Shown piece by piece: positions 1 through 8,639 of a stretch of DNA of 64,000 nucleotides. Numbering within the stretch: the first letter of the stretch is position 1; every line of letters starts with the position of its first letter. The translations under genes were made by a program, and so were the position numbers. Origin of the DNA: DTDX01 sp964608455 (GTDB lineage: Archaea; Thermoproteota; Bathyarchaeia; 40CM-2-53-6; DTDX01); assembly GCA_964608455.1 (NCBI GenBank), contig CAZSNM010000003.1:10665-74664 (forward strand), read 5' to 3'. The notes below the pieces were generated by a model. It searched no databases. It saw only the letters and a program-made list of their open reading frames with translations, and had not been told where the DNA came from.

Positions 1-339
1 TTAAGCAATGAAGGGTTAATTGTAAATGATGTTGTGCATGGAGAAGGTTTTTCAACAGATTCATGTACAGTTTTTCCACCTGAAACATTAGCTAAAGTTA
101 TGGATGATATAGTTAAAGGTAAAATTGATGGAAATATAGTAGGATGGTATCATTCTCATGTTGGATGCGGTGTTTTCATGTCTAATATTGATATTCAAAC
201 CCAATTAAAATTGCAGCAGTTTTCCCCATATATAATTGCTTTGGTTATTGATCCTATAGCTGGAGAATTTGGTATATTTTCATATGATTATTATTATGGT
301 TTAATTCAGTTTTCTGAGGATCAAATAGAAATCTTTTAG
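1..339 (+). CDS. JAMM/MPN+ metalloprotease, Rpn11-like, 5' truncated
   Basis: The frame is open from base 1, so the N-terminus lies outside the window. The visible part carries a complete JAMM zinc motif, H-x-H-x7-S-x2-D, with the histidines at bases 151 and 157, Ser at 181 and Asp at 190. The context GWYHSH and the following ALVIDP resemble eukaryotic Rpn11 (PSMD14), the deubiquitinase of the proteasome lid. Known family role: zinc-dependent isopeptidase that removes ubiquitin-like proteins. No ubiquitin, E1 or E2 gene is visible here, so the substrate is unknown. The stop codon overlaps the convergent eL15 gene by 4 bases. It could instead be a prokaryotic JAMM involved in sulfur carrier processing, but the Rpn11-like flanks argue against that. 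Confidence 0.8.
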   Translation, partial: LSNEGLIVNDVVHGEGFSTDSCTVFPPETLAKVMDDIVKGKIDGNIVGWYHSHVGCGVFMSNIDIQTQLKLQQFSPYIIALVIDPIAGEFGIFSYDYYYGLIQFSEDQIEIF

Positions 340-797
340 TTTTTAGATTTAACCTGAATTTTTCTATCGTTTTTTATTACTGGATGATTTTTATCCACCA
401 TTATTACTTCAAACCAAATTTGTTGACCATCTTCCCAAACCCAATAGGCATTTAATGGAGTTAAATTTGGAAATTTTCTTGCAGCTCTTTCTATAGCAAT
501 TTTTTTCAAACTTTTAGCTCTTGTATATTTTTTTACACCCATAGCTTTTTGTCTTCTTCCAGATCTAGGTCTAGGTTTTCTAGCTCCACCCCGTCTAACT
601 TTAACACGAACAATTACAAAACCTTGCTTAGCTTTATATCCTAACCTTCTTGCTCTATCAAGTCTAGTTGGTTTTTCAATTCTAACAACTGAGGGTTCCC
701 TTCGCCATTTAATTACAAGTTCACGCAGTAAGTTTTTAACATAGCTTTCATCTTTATTTTTCCAAGCTAAAGCCATATAATCATATGCATTAACCAT
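336..797 (-). CDS. rpl15e: Large ribosomal subunit protein eL15
   Basis: A 153-residue protein of the archaeal and eukaryotic eL15 family, a 23S rRNA-binding protein of the large subunit. The basic central segment rich in Arg and Gly (VRRGGARKPRPRSGRR, about residues 67-82) and the end region with NAYWVWEDG are characteristic. Length is close to the archaeal norm (about 190 in some lineages, shorter in others). It is transcribed on its own here, convergent with the JAMM gene and divergent from malic enzyme. Confidence 0.95.
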   Translation of the reverse strand: MVNAYDYMALAWKNKDESYVKNLLRELVIKWRREPSVVRIEKPTRLDRARRLGYKAKQGFVIVRVKVRRGGARKPRPRSGRRQKAMGVKKYTRAKSLKKIAIERAARKFPNLTPLNAYWVWEDGQQIWFEVIMVDKNHPVIKNDRKIQVKSKN

Positions 798-907
798 CTT
801 TAAACCCCTTTTTCTTCTAAACCTATTTTTTAATTCTTAAATTTAAACTCTTCTTTAGAAAACTTTAAAACTTAGTTATAGAATCGACTAGAGAATAAGG
901 AAAAACC

Positions 908-2242
908 ATGAATAATGAAAAGAAATTAATTGAAAAAGCAAGTCTTCCAGGAAAAATAGCTTTAAAATATCATGAATTTTATCATGGAAAAATAGAGGTT
1001 ATCCCTAAATGTCCTTTAAAAAGTTTTGATGATTTTGCAGTTTGGTACACACCTGGAGTGGCTGAACCATGCAAAATTATTAGGGAGAATGTGGATAAAG
1101 CTTATGAATATACTAATAAATGGAATAATGTGGCTATAGTAACCGATGGAACTAGAGTTCTTGGATTAGGCGATATTGGAGCTGAAGCAAGCCTTCCAGT
1201 AATGGAGGGAAAAGCATTATTATTTAAGCTTTTAGGAGGAGTTGATGCTTTTCCAATATGTTTATCTACAACTAACCCAAATGAAATTGTTAAAGTTGTT
1301 AATTGGATTCAACCAAGCTTTGGTGGAATAAACTTAGAAGATATAGCTCAACCTAAATGCTTTAAAATTTTGCATGAATTAAGGGAAACACTTAAAATTC
1401 CCGTTTGGCATGATGATCAGCAAGGTACAGGAACAGTTGTTTTAGCAGGATTAATAAATGCTTTAAAAGTTGTAAATAAAAAAATTAATGAAGTTCAAAT
1501 AGCTTTAGTAGGGGCTGGAGCTGCAGGAATAGCAATAGCTAACATAATTACTAAAGCAGGAGTAAAATCAGGTAATTTAATTATTGTAGATAGTAAAGGT
1601 ATTCTTCATCCAGATAGAGTTGATCTTCAAGAAGAAAAAAAGGAATGGGCTTTAAAAACTAATAAAGAAAGAAGAATTGGCAGTTTATATGAAGCTATGA
1701 AAGATGCTGATGTTTGCATAGCTGTTTCAAGGCCTGGACCTAAAGTTATAACTGAAGAAATGATTAAAAAAATGTCTGATAACCCAATAGTTTTTGCTTG
1801 CGCTAATCCAATTCCAGAAATATGGCCTTGGGAGGCAAAAAAAGCTGGAGCTAAAATTGTAGCTACTGGAAGATCCGATTTTCCAAATCAAATAAACAAT
1901 TCCTTAGGTTTTCCAGGAATATTTAGGGGGGCTTTAGATGTAAGAGCTAAAACAATTACTGATGAAATGTGTATAGCAGCAGCTTATGAAATTGCTAAAG
2001 TAGCTGAAGAAAAAGGGTTAAGTGAAGACTATATAATTCCATCGATGGCGGAGCTTGAAGTTTATCCTAGAGAGGCTTCTGCTGTAGCTGCAAAAGCTAT
2101 TGAAGAAAATGTAGCTAGAATAAAGTTGACTCGTGAGGAAGTTTATGAAAAAGCTTCTTTAATAATTAAATCTTCTCAAGAAAAATTAAGATGTTTAATG
2201 AAGATGGGGTTTATTAAGGAACCTCCAAAAATTAATTTTTAA
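908..2242 (+). CDS. Malic enzyme (malate dehydrogenase, decarboxylating)
   Basis: A 444-residue protein matching short prokaryotic malic enzymes, which convert malate to pyruvate and CO2 with NAD(P) reduction. The N-terminal malic domain has VWYTPG (45-50) and the metal and substrate region INLEDI (141-146). The Rossmann domain begins near residue 195 with VGAGAAG (201-207), preceded by WHDDQQGTG (167-175). Cofactor preference cannot be read reliably. It stands alone between eL15 and the gar1 operon, with AT-rich spacers on both sides. Likely role: pyruvate supply or anaplerosis in central carbon metabolism. Confidence 0.93.
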   Translation: MNNEKKLIEKASLPGKIALKYHEFYHGKIEVIPKCPLKSFDDFAVWYTPGVAEPCKIIRENVDKAYEYTNKWNNVAIVTDGTRVLGLGDIGAEASLPVMEGKALLFKLLGGVDAFPICLSTTNPNEIVKVVNWIQPSFGGINLEDIAQPKCFKILHELRETLKIPVWHDDQQGTGTVVLAGLINALKVVNKKINEVQIALVGAGAAGIAIANIITKAGVKSGNLIIVDSKGILHPDRVDLQEEKKEWALKTNKERRIGSLYEAMKDADVCIAVSRPGPKVITEEMIKKMSDNPIVFACANPIPEIWPWEAKKAGAKIVATGRSDFPNQINNSLGFPGIFRGALDVRAKTITDEMCIAAAYEIAKVAEEKGLSEDYIIPSMAELEVYPREASAVAAKAIEENVARIKLTREEVYEKASLIIKSSQEKLRCLMKMGFIKEPPKINF

Positions 2243-2360
2243 AAGCGTTTTTCAGTAAATATTTCAAAAAATAATTTCAACCTATATGTTTAAATCAACA
2301 TTTACTAGTTAAATTTTTTAAAATATTTAATTTAAAAGATGTTTGTAAAATAACTAAAGG

Positions 2361-2370
2361 TTTATATATG
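2361..2370 (+). promoter_or_regulatory. TATA-box promoter of gar1-tfb-hypB
   Basis: The sequence TTTATATATG, preceded by a purine-rich AAAGG, is a good archaeal TATA/BRE match. Transcription would start about 25 bases downstream (near 2393), leaving a short leader with GGAG at 2414-2417 before the TTG start at 2428. No other strong TATA box is visible in this spacer. Confidence 0.55.
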
Positions 2371-2427
2371 GCTCATTCAATTGCAACTCTTGTAAATATC
2401 CTTGTTTAATTTTGGAGTGAAATTAGA

Positions 2428-2661
2428 TTGAAGAGGCTCGGCAAAATTCTTCATGCTTCAAAAAGCCGTAGCCTCATAGTAAAACTGGAAAAACCTAATC
2501 CTCCAAAACTCGGTTCTAAAGTTTTTGATGAAAAACTTAAAGAAATAGGAATTGTAACTGATGTTTTTGGACCTGTTTCTTCACCATATGTTTCCATAAA
2601 ACCATCAACTGTTAAACTTGAAAACTATATTGGGAAAACTGTTTATGTTCTAAAAGATTAA
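2428..2661 (+). CDS. gar1: H/ACA RNP component Gar1
   Basis: A 77-residue Gar1-like protein, a small beta-barrel partner of Cbf5 in H/ACA-guided pseudouridylation of rRNA. Recognisable features are the GxVxxx-type strand with VFDEKLKEIG, then VTDVFGPVSSPYVSIKP, which is the Gar1 core. A TTG start is chosen because GGAGTG lies just upstream. It precedes tfb by 20 bases, a gar1-tfb pairing common in archaea. Its enzymatic partner cbf5 is at 16716-17725 in this window. Confidence 0.93.
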   Translation: MKRLGKILHASKSRSLIVKLEKPNPPKLGSKVFDEKLKEIGIVTDVFGPVSSPYVSIKPSTVKLENYIGKTVYVLKD

Positions 2662-2681
2662 AAAAAGAGGTTTAAAATTAA

Positions 2682-3596
2682 ATGAGTGAAAAAGAAAAAA
2701 TTCGTAAATGCCCAGAATGTGGAAGCGAAAAATTAATGCGGGATTATGAAGCTGCTGAAATTGTATGCCTTTCATGCGGTTGCGTTGTTCTCGATAAACT
2801 TGCAGATTCAAGACCTGAATGGAGAGCTTTTGATAACGAACAAAAAGAAAGAAGAACAAGAGTTGGCGCACCTTTAACATATGCTATTCATGATAAAGGG
2901 CTTTCAACAACTATAAATTTACAAGGAAAAAATGTAAAAGGTGATTCACCTCAAGAATTTGAAGAAGCTTATAAATTAAGTAGATGGCAAAGAAGAATGA
3001 GAGTTACAGATGCTGTTGAAAGAAATTTAGCTGTAGCTTTATCAGAGTTAAGCAAAATAGCTTCAGCCCTAAATTTACCTAAAAATGTTTTGGAAACCGC
3101 ATCTATAATATATAGGAAAGCAATTAAAAAAAGGATTGTTAGAGGAAGATCCATTCAAAGCATAGCTGCAGCAGCAATTTATTTAAGCTGCAGAAAATGC
3201 GGTGTTTTAAGAACAATAGATGAAATAGCTGATGTAACAAATTTAAGAAAAAAAGATATTGGAAGAAGCTATAGATTTATGATTAAAGAGTTATTAGATT
3301 TTGTTCCACCTTTAACGATATCAAATTATGCTGCTAGATTTTCAAATAAGCTTTCTTTATCAGGAAAAGCTGAAGCAATAGCTATAAAAATATTGGAAAT
3401 AGCTAAAGCTATGAAGTTAACAAGTGGAAGAGGCCCTACTGGAATAGCTGCAGCATCAACTTATATAGCTACAGTGCTTCTTAATGAAAGAAAAACTCAA
3501 AGAGAAGTGGCTGAAGTAGCTAATGTTACTGAAGTAACTATAAGAAATAGATATAAAGAGCTTTTAGAAAAAATTCTTATTAAAGTAAAGCTATAA
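2682..3596 (+). CDS. tfb: Transcription initiation factor B (TFB)
   Basis: A 304-residue TFIIB homologue that bridges TBP-bound promoter and RNA polymerase. The N-terminal zinc ribbon uses C10, C13, C29 and C32. The B-finger/reader region has DSRPEWRAF (42-50). Two cyclin-like repeats follow, roughly 110-205 and 206-300, and the second ends with a DNA-reading helix around EVTIRNRYKEL. Length and domain order are typical, with no truncation. It is cotranscribed with gar1 upstream and probably hypB downstream (20-base gap). Confidence 0.97.
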   Translation: MSEKEKIRKCPECGSEKLMRDYEAAEIVCLSCGCVVLDKLADSRPEWRAFDNEQKERRTRVGAPLTYAIHDKGLSTTINLQGKNVKGDSPQEFEEAYKLSRWQRRMRVTDAVERNLAVALSELSKIASALNLPKNVLETASIIYRKAIKKRIVRGRSIQSIAAAAIYLSCRKCGVLRTIDEIADVTNLRKKDIGRSYRFMIKELLDFVPPLTISNYAARFSNKLSLSGKAEAIAIKILEIAKAMKLTSGRGPTGIAAASTYIATVLLNERKTQREVAEVANVTEVTIRNRYKELLEKILIKVKL

Positions 3597-3616
3597 CAAA
3601 GAAGGGGTTAAAAATA

Positions 3617-4291
3617 TTGAATGAAGATATTTTAAGGGTTGAAGAAGGAGAGATGCTTGAAGTCGAAGTTCAAGAAGATTTGCTTGAAGCAAACAAGCGT
3701 TTAGCTGAAGCAAATAAAAAAATTTTTGATAAGCATGGAGTAAAAGTTATAGATGTTATGGGTTCCATTGGTTCTGGAAAAACATCCTTAATTGAAGAAA
3801 TAGTTAAAAAAATTAAGGATAAATATAAAATAGCTATGATTGCTGGAGACGTTACAACGCGAATAGATGCTGATAGAGTTGCAAGGCATGGAGTGCAAAC
3901 TTTGCAAATAAACACTGGTAAAGAATGCCATTTAGATGCTTTAATGATTAAAAAAGCATTATCAAAGCTTGATTTAAAAAATTTAAATTTAATTTTTATA
4001 GAAAATGTAGGCAACCTTATTTGTCCAGCTGACTTCCCTTTAGGAGCTCATGAAAGACTTGTTGTAGTAAGCGTAACTGAAGGCCCATATACTGTTCGAA
4101 AACATCCATATATATTTATGGATGCTAATGTAATAGCTATAAATAAAGCAGATTTAGCTGAAGCCATGAATGTTAATATTGAAGAATTAGTTAAAGATGC
4201 TAAAAGCATTAATTCTAAATGCGAAATAGTAGTTACAAGCGCTAAAACAGGTGAGGGAATAGAAAAATTGATTAAAGCGCTTAAAATTTAA
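3617..4291 (+). CDS. hypB: Hydrogenase/urease nickel incorporation GTPase HypB
   Basis: A 224-residue SIMIBI-class GTPase that delivers nickel to [NiFe] hydrogenase maturation with HypA. The P-loop is GSIGSGKTS (49-57). ENVGNLICPADFPLG holds the metal-binding Cys of the G-domain, and NKADL is the guanine-recognition motif. There is no N-terminal His-rich stretch. The TTG start follows GAAGGGG. No hypA or hydrogenase subunit is in the window, so the presence of a [NiFe] hydrogenase is inference from this accessory protein. Confidence 0.95.
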   Translation: MNEDILRVEEGEMLEVEVQEDLLEANKRLAEANKKIFDKHGVKVIDVMGSIGSGKTSLIEEIVKKIKDKYKIAMIAGDVTTRIDADRVARHGVQTLQINTGKECHLDALMIKKALSKLDLKNLNLIFIENVGNLICPADFPLGAHERLVVVSVTEGPYTVRKHPYIFMDANVIAINKADLAEAMNVNIEELVKDAKSINSKCEIVVTSAKTGEGIEKLIKALKI

Positions 4292-4364
4292 GGCTTAATA
4301 AGTACGTATTTTTTTACTTATTTTCGTGATAAAACTTTTTCTTCTTTAAGAAGATTAAAAACTT

Positions 4365-5246
4365 ATGGTTCAATCAATTTTTTGCGTTGGAAATCTAGCT
4401 AAACAAGAGTTTATAGTAAATAATAAACCAAAAGTTTTTTTATCAGGTTCAGCAGCTTATACAGCTTTAGCAATAAAAATTGCTAATGGCGAAGTAATGT
4501 TAATTTCTTCAATTGGTAAAGATTTTCCACAAGATTGGCTTAAGCTTTTAATTAATACTGGAATTAAATTAAAAATAAAGAAAGTTAAGAATAAACCTTC
4601 TATTTTTTTTAAAAGCTTAAATAACGAGTTAATTGGGAAAAACATTAAAGTTCATGTAGAAAATTTACCCTTTTTATTGCGAAGCGTCTTAAAAATGGAT
4701 AAACCAACGCTTCTTTATATTGCACCTAATAATTTTAAAATTCAAAAAAAGCTTTTGGAAGAAGCTAAACTTAAATTGACAAAAAGCAGCATAGCTTTAG
4801 GAATTCATGAGTTTGATTTAAGAAAAATGAAGCAACCTAAAACTGTTTTAGATCTAATAAAATATGTTTGTTTTTTCTTTTTAAATGAGTTAGAAGCTAA
4901 AATAATAACTGGATGTAAATCGTTTCTTGAGGCAATAAACATTTTAAGGTTTTATTCAATTAATAAAATTATAGCTGTTACAATGGGAGCAAGAGGAGTT
5001 ACTCTTATTCATAATAATGAATTTATTCATGTTCCAGCTTTTCAGGTAGAGAAAGAAGTTGATCCGATAGGAGCAGGGGATTCCTTTGCAGGAGCATTTC
5101 TAGCTAAATATTTAACATGTAAAGATCTTATTGAAGCATGCAGATATGGATGCTTAATAAGCAGTTTAACGGTAACGGATTTTGGATTAAATGCTTTGCT
5201 TAAGTTAACCCAAAATAAAGTTGAAGTATTAAGTAAAAAATTATAG
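4365..5246 (+). CDS. PfkB-family carbohydrate kinase
   Basis: A 293-residue ribokinase-fold kinase. The C-terminal signature DPIGAGDSFAGAFL (about residues 230-243) contains the catalytic Asp and anion-hole GAGD, and VTMGARG precedes it. The N-terminal GNL and FLSGSAAYTALA match the substrate-binding part. The family phosphorylates sugars, nucleosides or sugar phosphates, and the substrate cannot be assigned from sequence. The gene ends 10 bases before the convergent HMG-CoA reductase gene. A short AT-rich spacer separates it from hypB, so a promoter of its own is possible. Confidence 0.85.
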   Translation: MVQSIFCVGNLAKQEFIVNNKPKVFLSGSAAYTALAIKIANGEVMLISSIGKDFPQDWLKLLINTGIKLKIKKVKNKPSIFFKSLNNELIGKNIKVHVENLPFLLRSVLKMDKPTLLYIAPNNFKIQKKLLEEAKLKLTKSSIALGIHEFDLRKMKQPKTVLDLIKYVCFFFLNELEAKIITGCKSFLEAINILRFYSINKIIAVTMGARGVTLIHNNEFIHVPAFQVEKEVDPIGAGDSFAGAFLAKYLTCKDLIEACRYGCLISSLTVTDFGLNALLKLTQNKVEVLSKKL

Positions 5247-5255
5247 TTTTAAAGG

Positions 5256-6533
5256 TTAAATCTGTTTTTTCTCTAAGTATTCTTTAAGAAGCTCGGCAGC
5301 CCTATCAACCCTAATCTTTTTTTCCTCAATCATTCTTCTAGCTATTTTATCAATTAGTTCTCCAGTAGCTCCAGCCATAACAGCTATATTTCTAGCATGA
5401 AGCTTCATATGACCTTTTTGAATACCTTCTGTAGCTAAAGCTTTTAAAGCTGCTAAATTTTGAGCTAAACCAACAGCAGCAATAACTTCTCCTAATTCTG
5501 TTGCAGTTTTAACTTTTAATATTTTTCTAGCTATTTTTGCTATTGGATGAGTGGCTGTTGCGCCTCCTATTAACCCTACAGCAACAGGAAGCTCTATAGA
5601 ACCTATCAAGTTTCCTTTTTCATCTTTTTCCCAATGCGATAAAGGTTTATATTTACCATTTAAAGCTGCATAAGCATGAGCTCCAGCTTCAACAGCTCTA
5701 GTATCGTTTCCAGTTGCTAAAACAACAGCTGTTACACCATTCATTATACCTTTATTATGAGTTGCACATCTATATGGGTCAGATGCTGCAAATTCATATG
5801 CAGCTATTATACCATCAACAACTTCTTCTCCCCCTAAAATATCTTTAGCTATAACTGCTTTAGCGCGCATTAATCTTTTGGTGGCTAAATTAGAAACTAT
5901 TCTTAAAAGAGCTTTTCCCCCTGTAATATCCTCAATAAAAGGAGCTGCAGTTTCACACATTGTATTTACAACGTTAGCTCCCATAGCATCTCTACAATCA
6001 ACAATAATTTCAGTTATCAACATTTTTCCAATAGAGGTTTCTATAACTTTTGCTTGGACATCAACAACTCCTCCACCATGAGCTATAAGCACAGGATCTT
6101 GCTCATTAGCTTTTTTAATTATTTCCTCTTTACAAGCCAATATTGTTAATCTGGCTGCATGCGGAGCTGGAACATTAATTAATTGAATTTGTCCAATCAT
6201 TAATGGACCGCTACTGCTTGTAAAGAAGCCTCCACTTTCCCTTACGATTTTAGCGGCATTACTTGCAGCTGCAACAACTGAAGGCTCTTCCGTAGCCATA
6301 GGAATTAAATAATCCTTATTGTTTATTAAGAAGTTTGTTGCTATTCCAAGCGGAATGGGCATAACTCCAATAACGTTTTCTATCATTCTGTTTGCTTGCT
6401 CTAAACTTAATGCACAAGTAGATTTAAGAAGATTAACTTCCTCGTCAGTTAATTCAGCAAATTCTTTCACTATTTTTAACCTTTCGATTGGAGAAAGATT
6501 ATAAAAACCTGGAATTCTGGATGTTTTTTCCAT
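5256..6533 (-). CDS. hmgA: HMG-CoA reductase, class II
   Basis: A 425-residue HMG-CoA reductase that makes mevalonate for isoprenoid lipids. It resembles the class II (Pseudomonas mevalonii-type) enzymes rather than the class I form most archaea use: length is near 428, ENVIG is at 52-56, the catalytic Glu lies in TEEPSVVAAA (E83), and the catalytic His is H379 in LHARNIAV. Class II enzymes generally prefer NADH. It is the last gene of a minus-strand cluster with IPP isomerase, mevalonate kinase and MEMO, so a biosynthetic role is most likely. Confidence 0.95.
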   Translation of the reverse strand: MEKTSRIPGFYNLSPIERLKIVKEFAELTDEEVNLLKSTCALSLEQANRMIENVIGVMPIPLGIATNFLINNKDYLIPMATEEPSVVAAASNAAKIVRESGGFFTSSSGPLMIGQIQLINVPAPHAARLTILACKEEIIKKANEQDPVLIAHGGGVVDVQAKVIETSIGKMLITEIIVDCRDAMGANVVNTMCETAAPFIEDITGGKALLRIVSNLATKRLMRAKAVIAKDILGGEEVVDGIIAAYEFAASDPYRCATHNKGIMNGVTAVVLATGNDTRAVEAGAHAYAALNGKYKPLSHWEKDEKGNLIGSIELPVAVGLIGGATATHPIAKIARKILKVKTATELGEVIAAVGLAQNLAALKALATEGIQKGHMKLHARNIAVMAGATGELIDKIARRMIEEKKIRVDRAAELLKEYLEKKQI

Positions 6534-6577
6534 GTTTTTCCCTCTTTCACTTTTTATAACGCTTATAATTTTGTAAT

Positions 6578-7669
6578 TTATGCTTTATAAAAATTATTAG
6601 GAGTTATGCCTCTTTCAAAAAGCCATATAGCGGTTTCCCCGGAAATAACCACTGGAACATTTTTCAATTCAATTAAGTTTTTTGAACCTGTTAAAAACAT
6701 CGCTGTTTTTAATTCTTCAATTATTATTTTTAAAAACTGCATTGTTTGTTTTACTCCTTTAATAGCTTGCTTTAATAGTGGTAGCGCTAAACCAACAGCT
6801 TCAGCACCTAAAGCTATTGATTTAGCAGCATCAAGCCCTGTTCTAATTCCTCCAGAAGCTATTACTTTAATTTTCGTGCTTGATTTAACTTCAATTAAGC
6901 TTGCAACTGTTGGGATACCCCAATCCCAAAAGGTTTTTCCTAAAGCTTTAAGAATTTTATTAGAATTTGCTTTAGCTCTATAATATTCAACGCTAGCCCA
7001 GCTTGTTCCCCCTAAACCAGCTATATCAATAAATTCTACTCCTATGTTTTCAAGTTTTCTAGCAACCTCCATAGATATTCCTGCGCCAGTTTCCTTAATA
7101 ATCACTGGAACGTTCAATTTTTTGATTACTTGAGAAATCGCATTTAAAACACCTTTAAACTTTGTTTCACCTTCAGGTTGAATTGATTCTTGAAGTGAAT
7201 TTAAATGAATTGTTAAAGCGTTTGCATTAATCATTTCAACTGCTTCTTTTGCTTTTTCGAGTCCTTTCTCCCCTAGAATTTGTGAGCATCCAATATTTGC
7301 TAAAACAAGAGTTGTTGGAGCTTTTTCTCTAACAATAGTATAGGTTTTCTTTAAGGATGGATCTTCTAATGCAGCTCTTTGGCTTCCAACACCAATTCCT
7401 ATTTTAAGTTTTTCCGCTGCTTCAGCTAATGAAGCGTTTATTTTAATAGCTTTAAATGTTCCACCTGTCATCGGTTCAATTATTAATGGAGCATTCAATT
7501 TGCAACCAAATAAATTTATTGATAAATCTATTTCATTCTTATTTATTTCAGGTAAAGCATTATGAATTAAGGTTACATCATTAAATCCTGGTGGTTTATT
7601 AGATTCTACCTTTTTCGTAAGGCTAATTGTTAAATGATCTAGTTTTCTCGCTTTAATTTTTTCACTCAT
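6578..7669 (-). CDS. fni: Isopentenyl-diphosphate delta-isomerase, type 2 (FMN)
   Basis: An FMN-dependent isomerase interconverting IPP and DMAPP. Evidence includes RKLDHL near the N-terminus, PMTGGT, GVGSQRAAL, and the phosphate-binding GGIRTGLDAAKSIALGA near the C-terminus. The start is placed at the ATG at 7669 (MSEKIKARK) because AAGGT precedes it and the mevalonate kinase stop is 11 bases upstream. An upstream in-frame ATG at 7717 would overlap that gene. It sits between mevalonate kinase and HMG-CoA reductase. Confidence 0.94.
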   Translation of the reverse strand: MSEKIKARKLDHLTISLTKKVESNKPPGFNDVTLIHNALPEINKNEIDLSINLFGCKLNAPLIIEPMTGGTFKAIKINASLAEAAEKLKIGIGVGSQRAALEDPSLKKTYTIVREKAPTTLVLANIGCSQILGEKGLEKAKEAVEMINANALTIHLNSLQESIQPEGETKFKGVLNAISQVIKKLNVPVIIKETGAGISMEVARKLENIGVEFIDIAGLGGTSWASVEYYRAKANSNKILKALGKTFWDWGIPTVASLIEVKSSTKIKVIASGGIRTGLDAAKSIALGAEAVGLALPLLKQAIKGVKQTMQFLKIIIEELKTAMFLTGSKNLIELKNVPVVISGETAIWLFERGITPNNFYKA

Positions 7670-7679
7670 TTTTAAAACC

Positions 7680-8639
7680 TTAAGAAAGTTTTCCGCTTTT
7701 AACACCATGAAAATCAATTTTTATAAAGTAGACCTCTTTAGAAACTTCTTTAAGCTTTTTAAAAACTTTTTCCTTGTTTTCATTTGTTACTAAAGCAATT
7801 ATAGAGCCCCCACCTCCAGCTCCAGTAATTTTAGCACCTAAAGCACCATTTTTAACAGCTGTTTCAACAATTTTATCTAAAATCGGATTTGAAACCTTAA
7901 TTTCTTTAAGCAATTTTTGATTTTGATTCATTAAGTTTCCAAGCATTTCTAAATCTTTATTTTTTAATGCTTCAACAGCTGAAGAAACTATTTCATTAAA
8001 TTCATTTAGAATTCTATTTTTTCTTCCTTTATTTTTCTCTAAGTAATCTCTAACTTTAATTATTTGCTCTTTAGTTGCTTTTGGAATACCGCTGTAAGCT
8101 ATTAAGGCTTGAATATCAATCATAACATCAAATTTTTTAAATCCTAAATTTGGTTCATAATAAATTATTCCGCCAAGCGTAGATGTTGTATGATCAATTC
8201 CTGAAGGTTTCCCATGAATAAATTTTTCAGGTGAAAAAGCCAACTCTATAATTTTATCTTTTGTAATATTTAAATTAAGCAATTCAGCTACTGAAGCTAT
8301 TGTTGATACTGCTGTTGCAGCTGATGAACCTAATCCAGCAGCTGGAGGAATTTCAGATTCAATTGTTAAATTTAATCCTAAATTTTGATTGGCTAATTTT
8401 AAAACTTCATCAGCAGCTATCTTTATTGACTTCAAAACTTCATTATTACTTGAATTTTTATTAAACTTTTCAATAATATTTAAGTTTTTAGAGTAAATTT
8501 GAATAATTGAATTTTGCCTTTTTTCAGCAAAAACTTTAGAATAAAGATTTATAGCCATAGATAAAGCTGGATAACCATAAAGTATAAAATGTTCACCAAA
8601 AAGTATAGTTTTACCTGGTGCTGAAGCAAAGCTTTTCAT
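7680..8639 (-). CDS. mvk: Mevalonate kinase
   Basis: A 319-residue GHMP kinase that phosphorylates mevalonate. It starts with ASAPGKTILFGEH, has the ATP-binding loop PPAAGLGSSAAT (98-109), and ends with motif 3, GAKITGAGGGG, near residue 279. GKPSGIDHTTST is typical of mevalonate kinases. It overlaps the upstream MEMO gene by 4 bases, indicating translational coupling. An isopentenyl phosphate kinase gene, usual in this archaeal cluster, is absent here. Confidence 0.95.
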   Translation of the reverse strand: MKSFASAPGKTILFGEHFILYGYPALSMAINLYSKVFAEKRQNSIIQIYSKNLNIIEKFNKNSSNNEVLKSIKIAADEVLKLANQNLGLNLTIESEIPPAAGLGSSAATAVSTIASVAELLNLNITKDKIIELAFSPEKFIHGKPSGIDHTTSTLGGIIYYEPNLGFKKFDVMIDIQALIAYSGIPKATKEQIIKVRDYLEKNKGRKNRILNEFNEIVSSAVEALKNKDLEMLGNLMNQNQKLLKEIKVSNPILDKIVETAVKNGALGAKITGAGGGGSIIALVTNENKEKVFKKLKEVSKEVYFIKIDFHGVKSGKLS

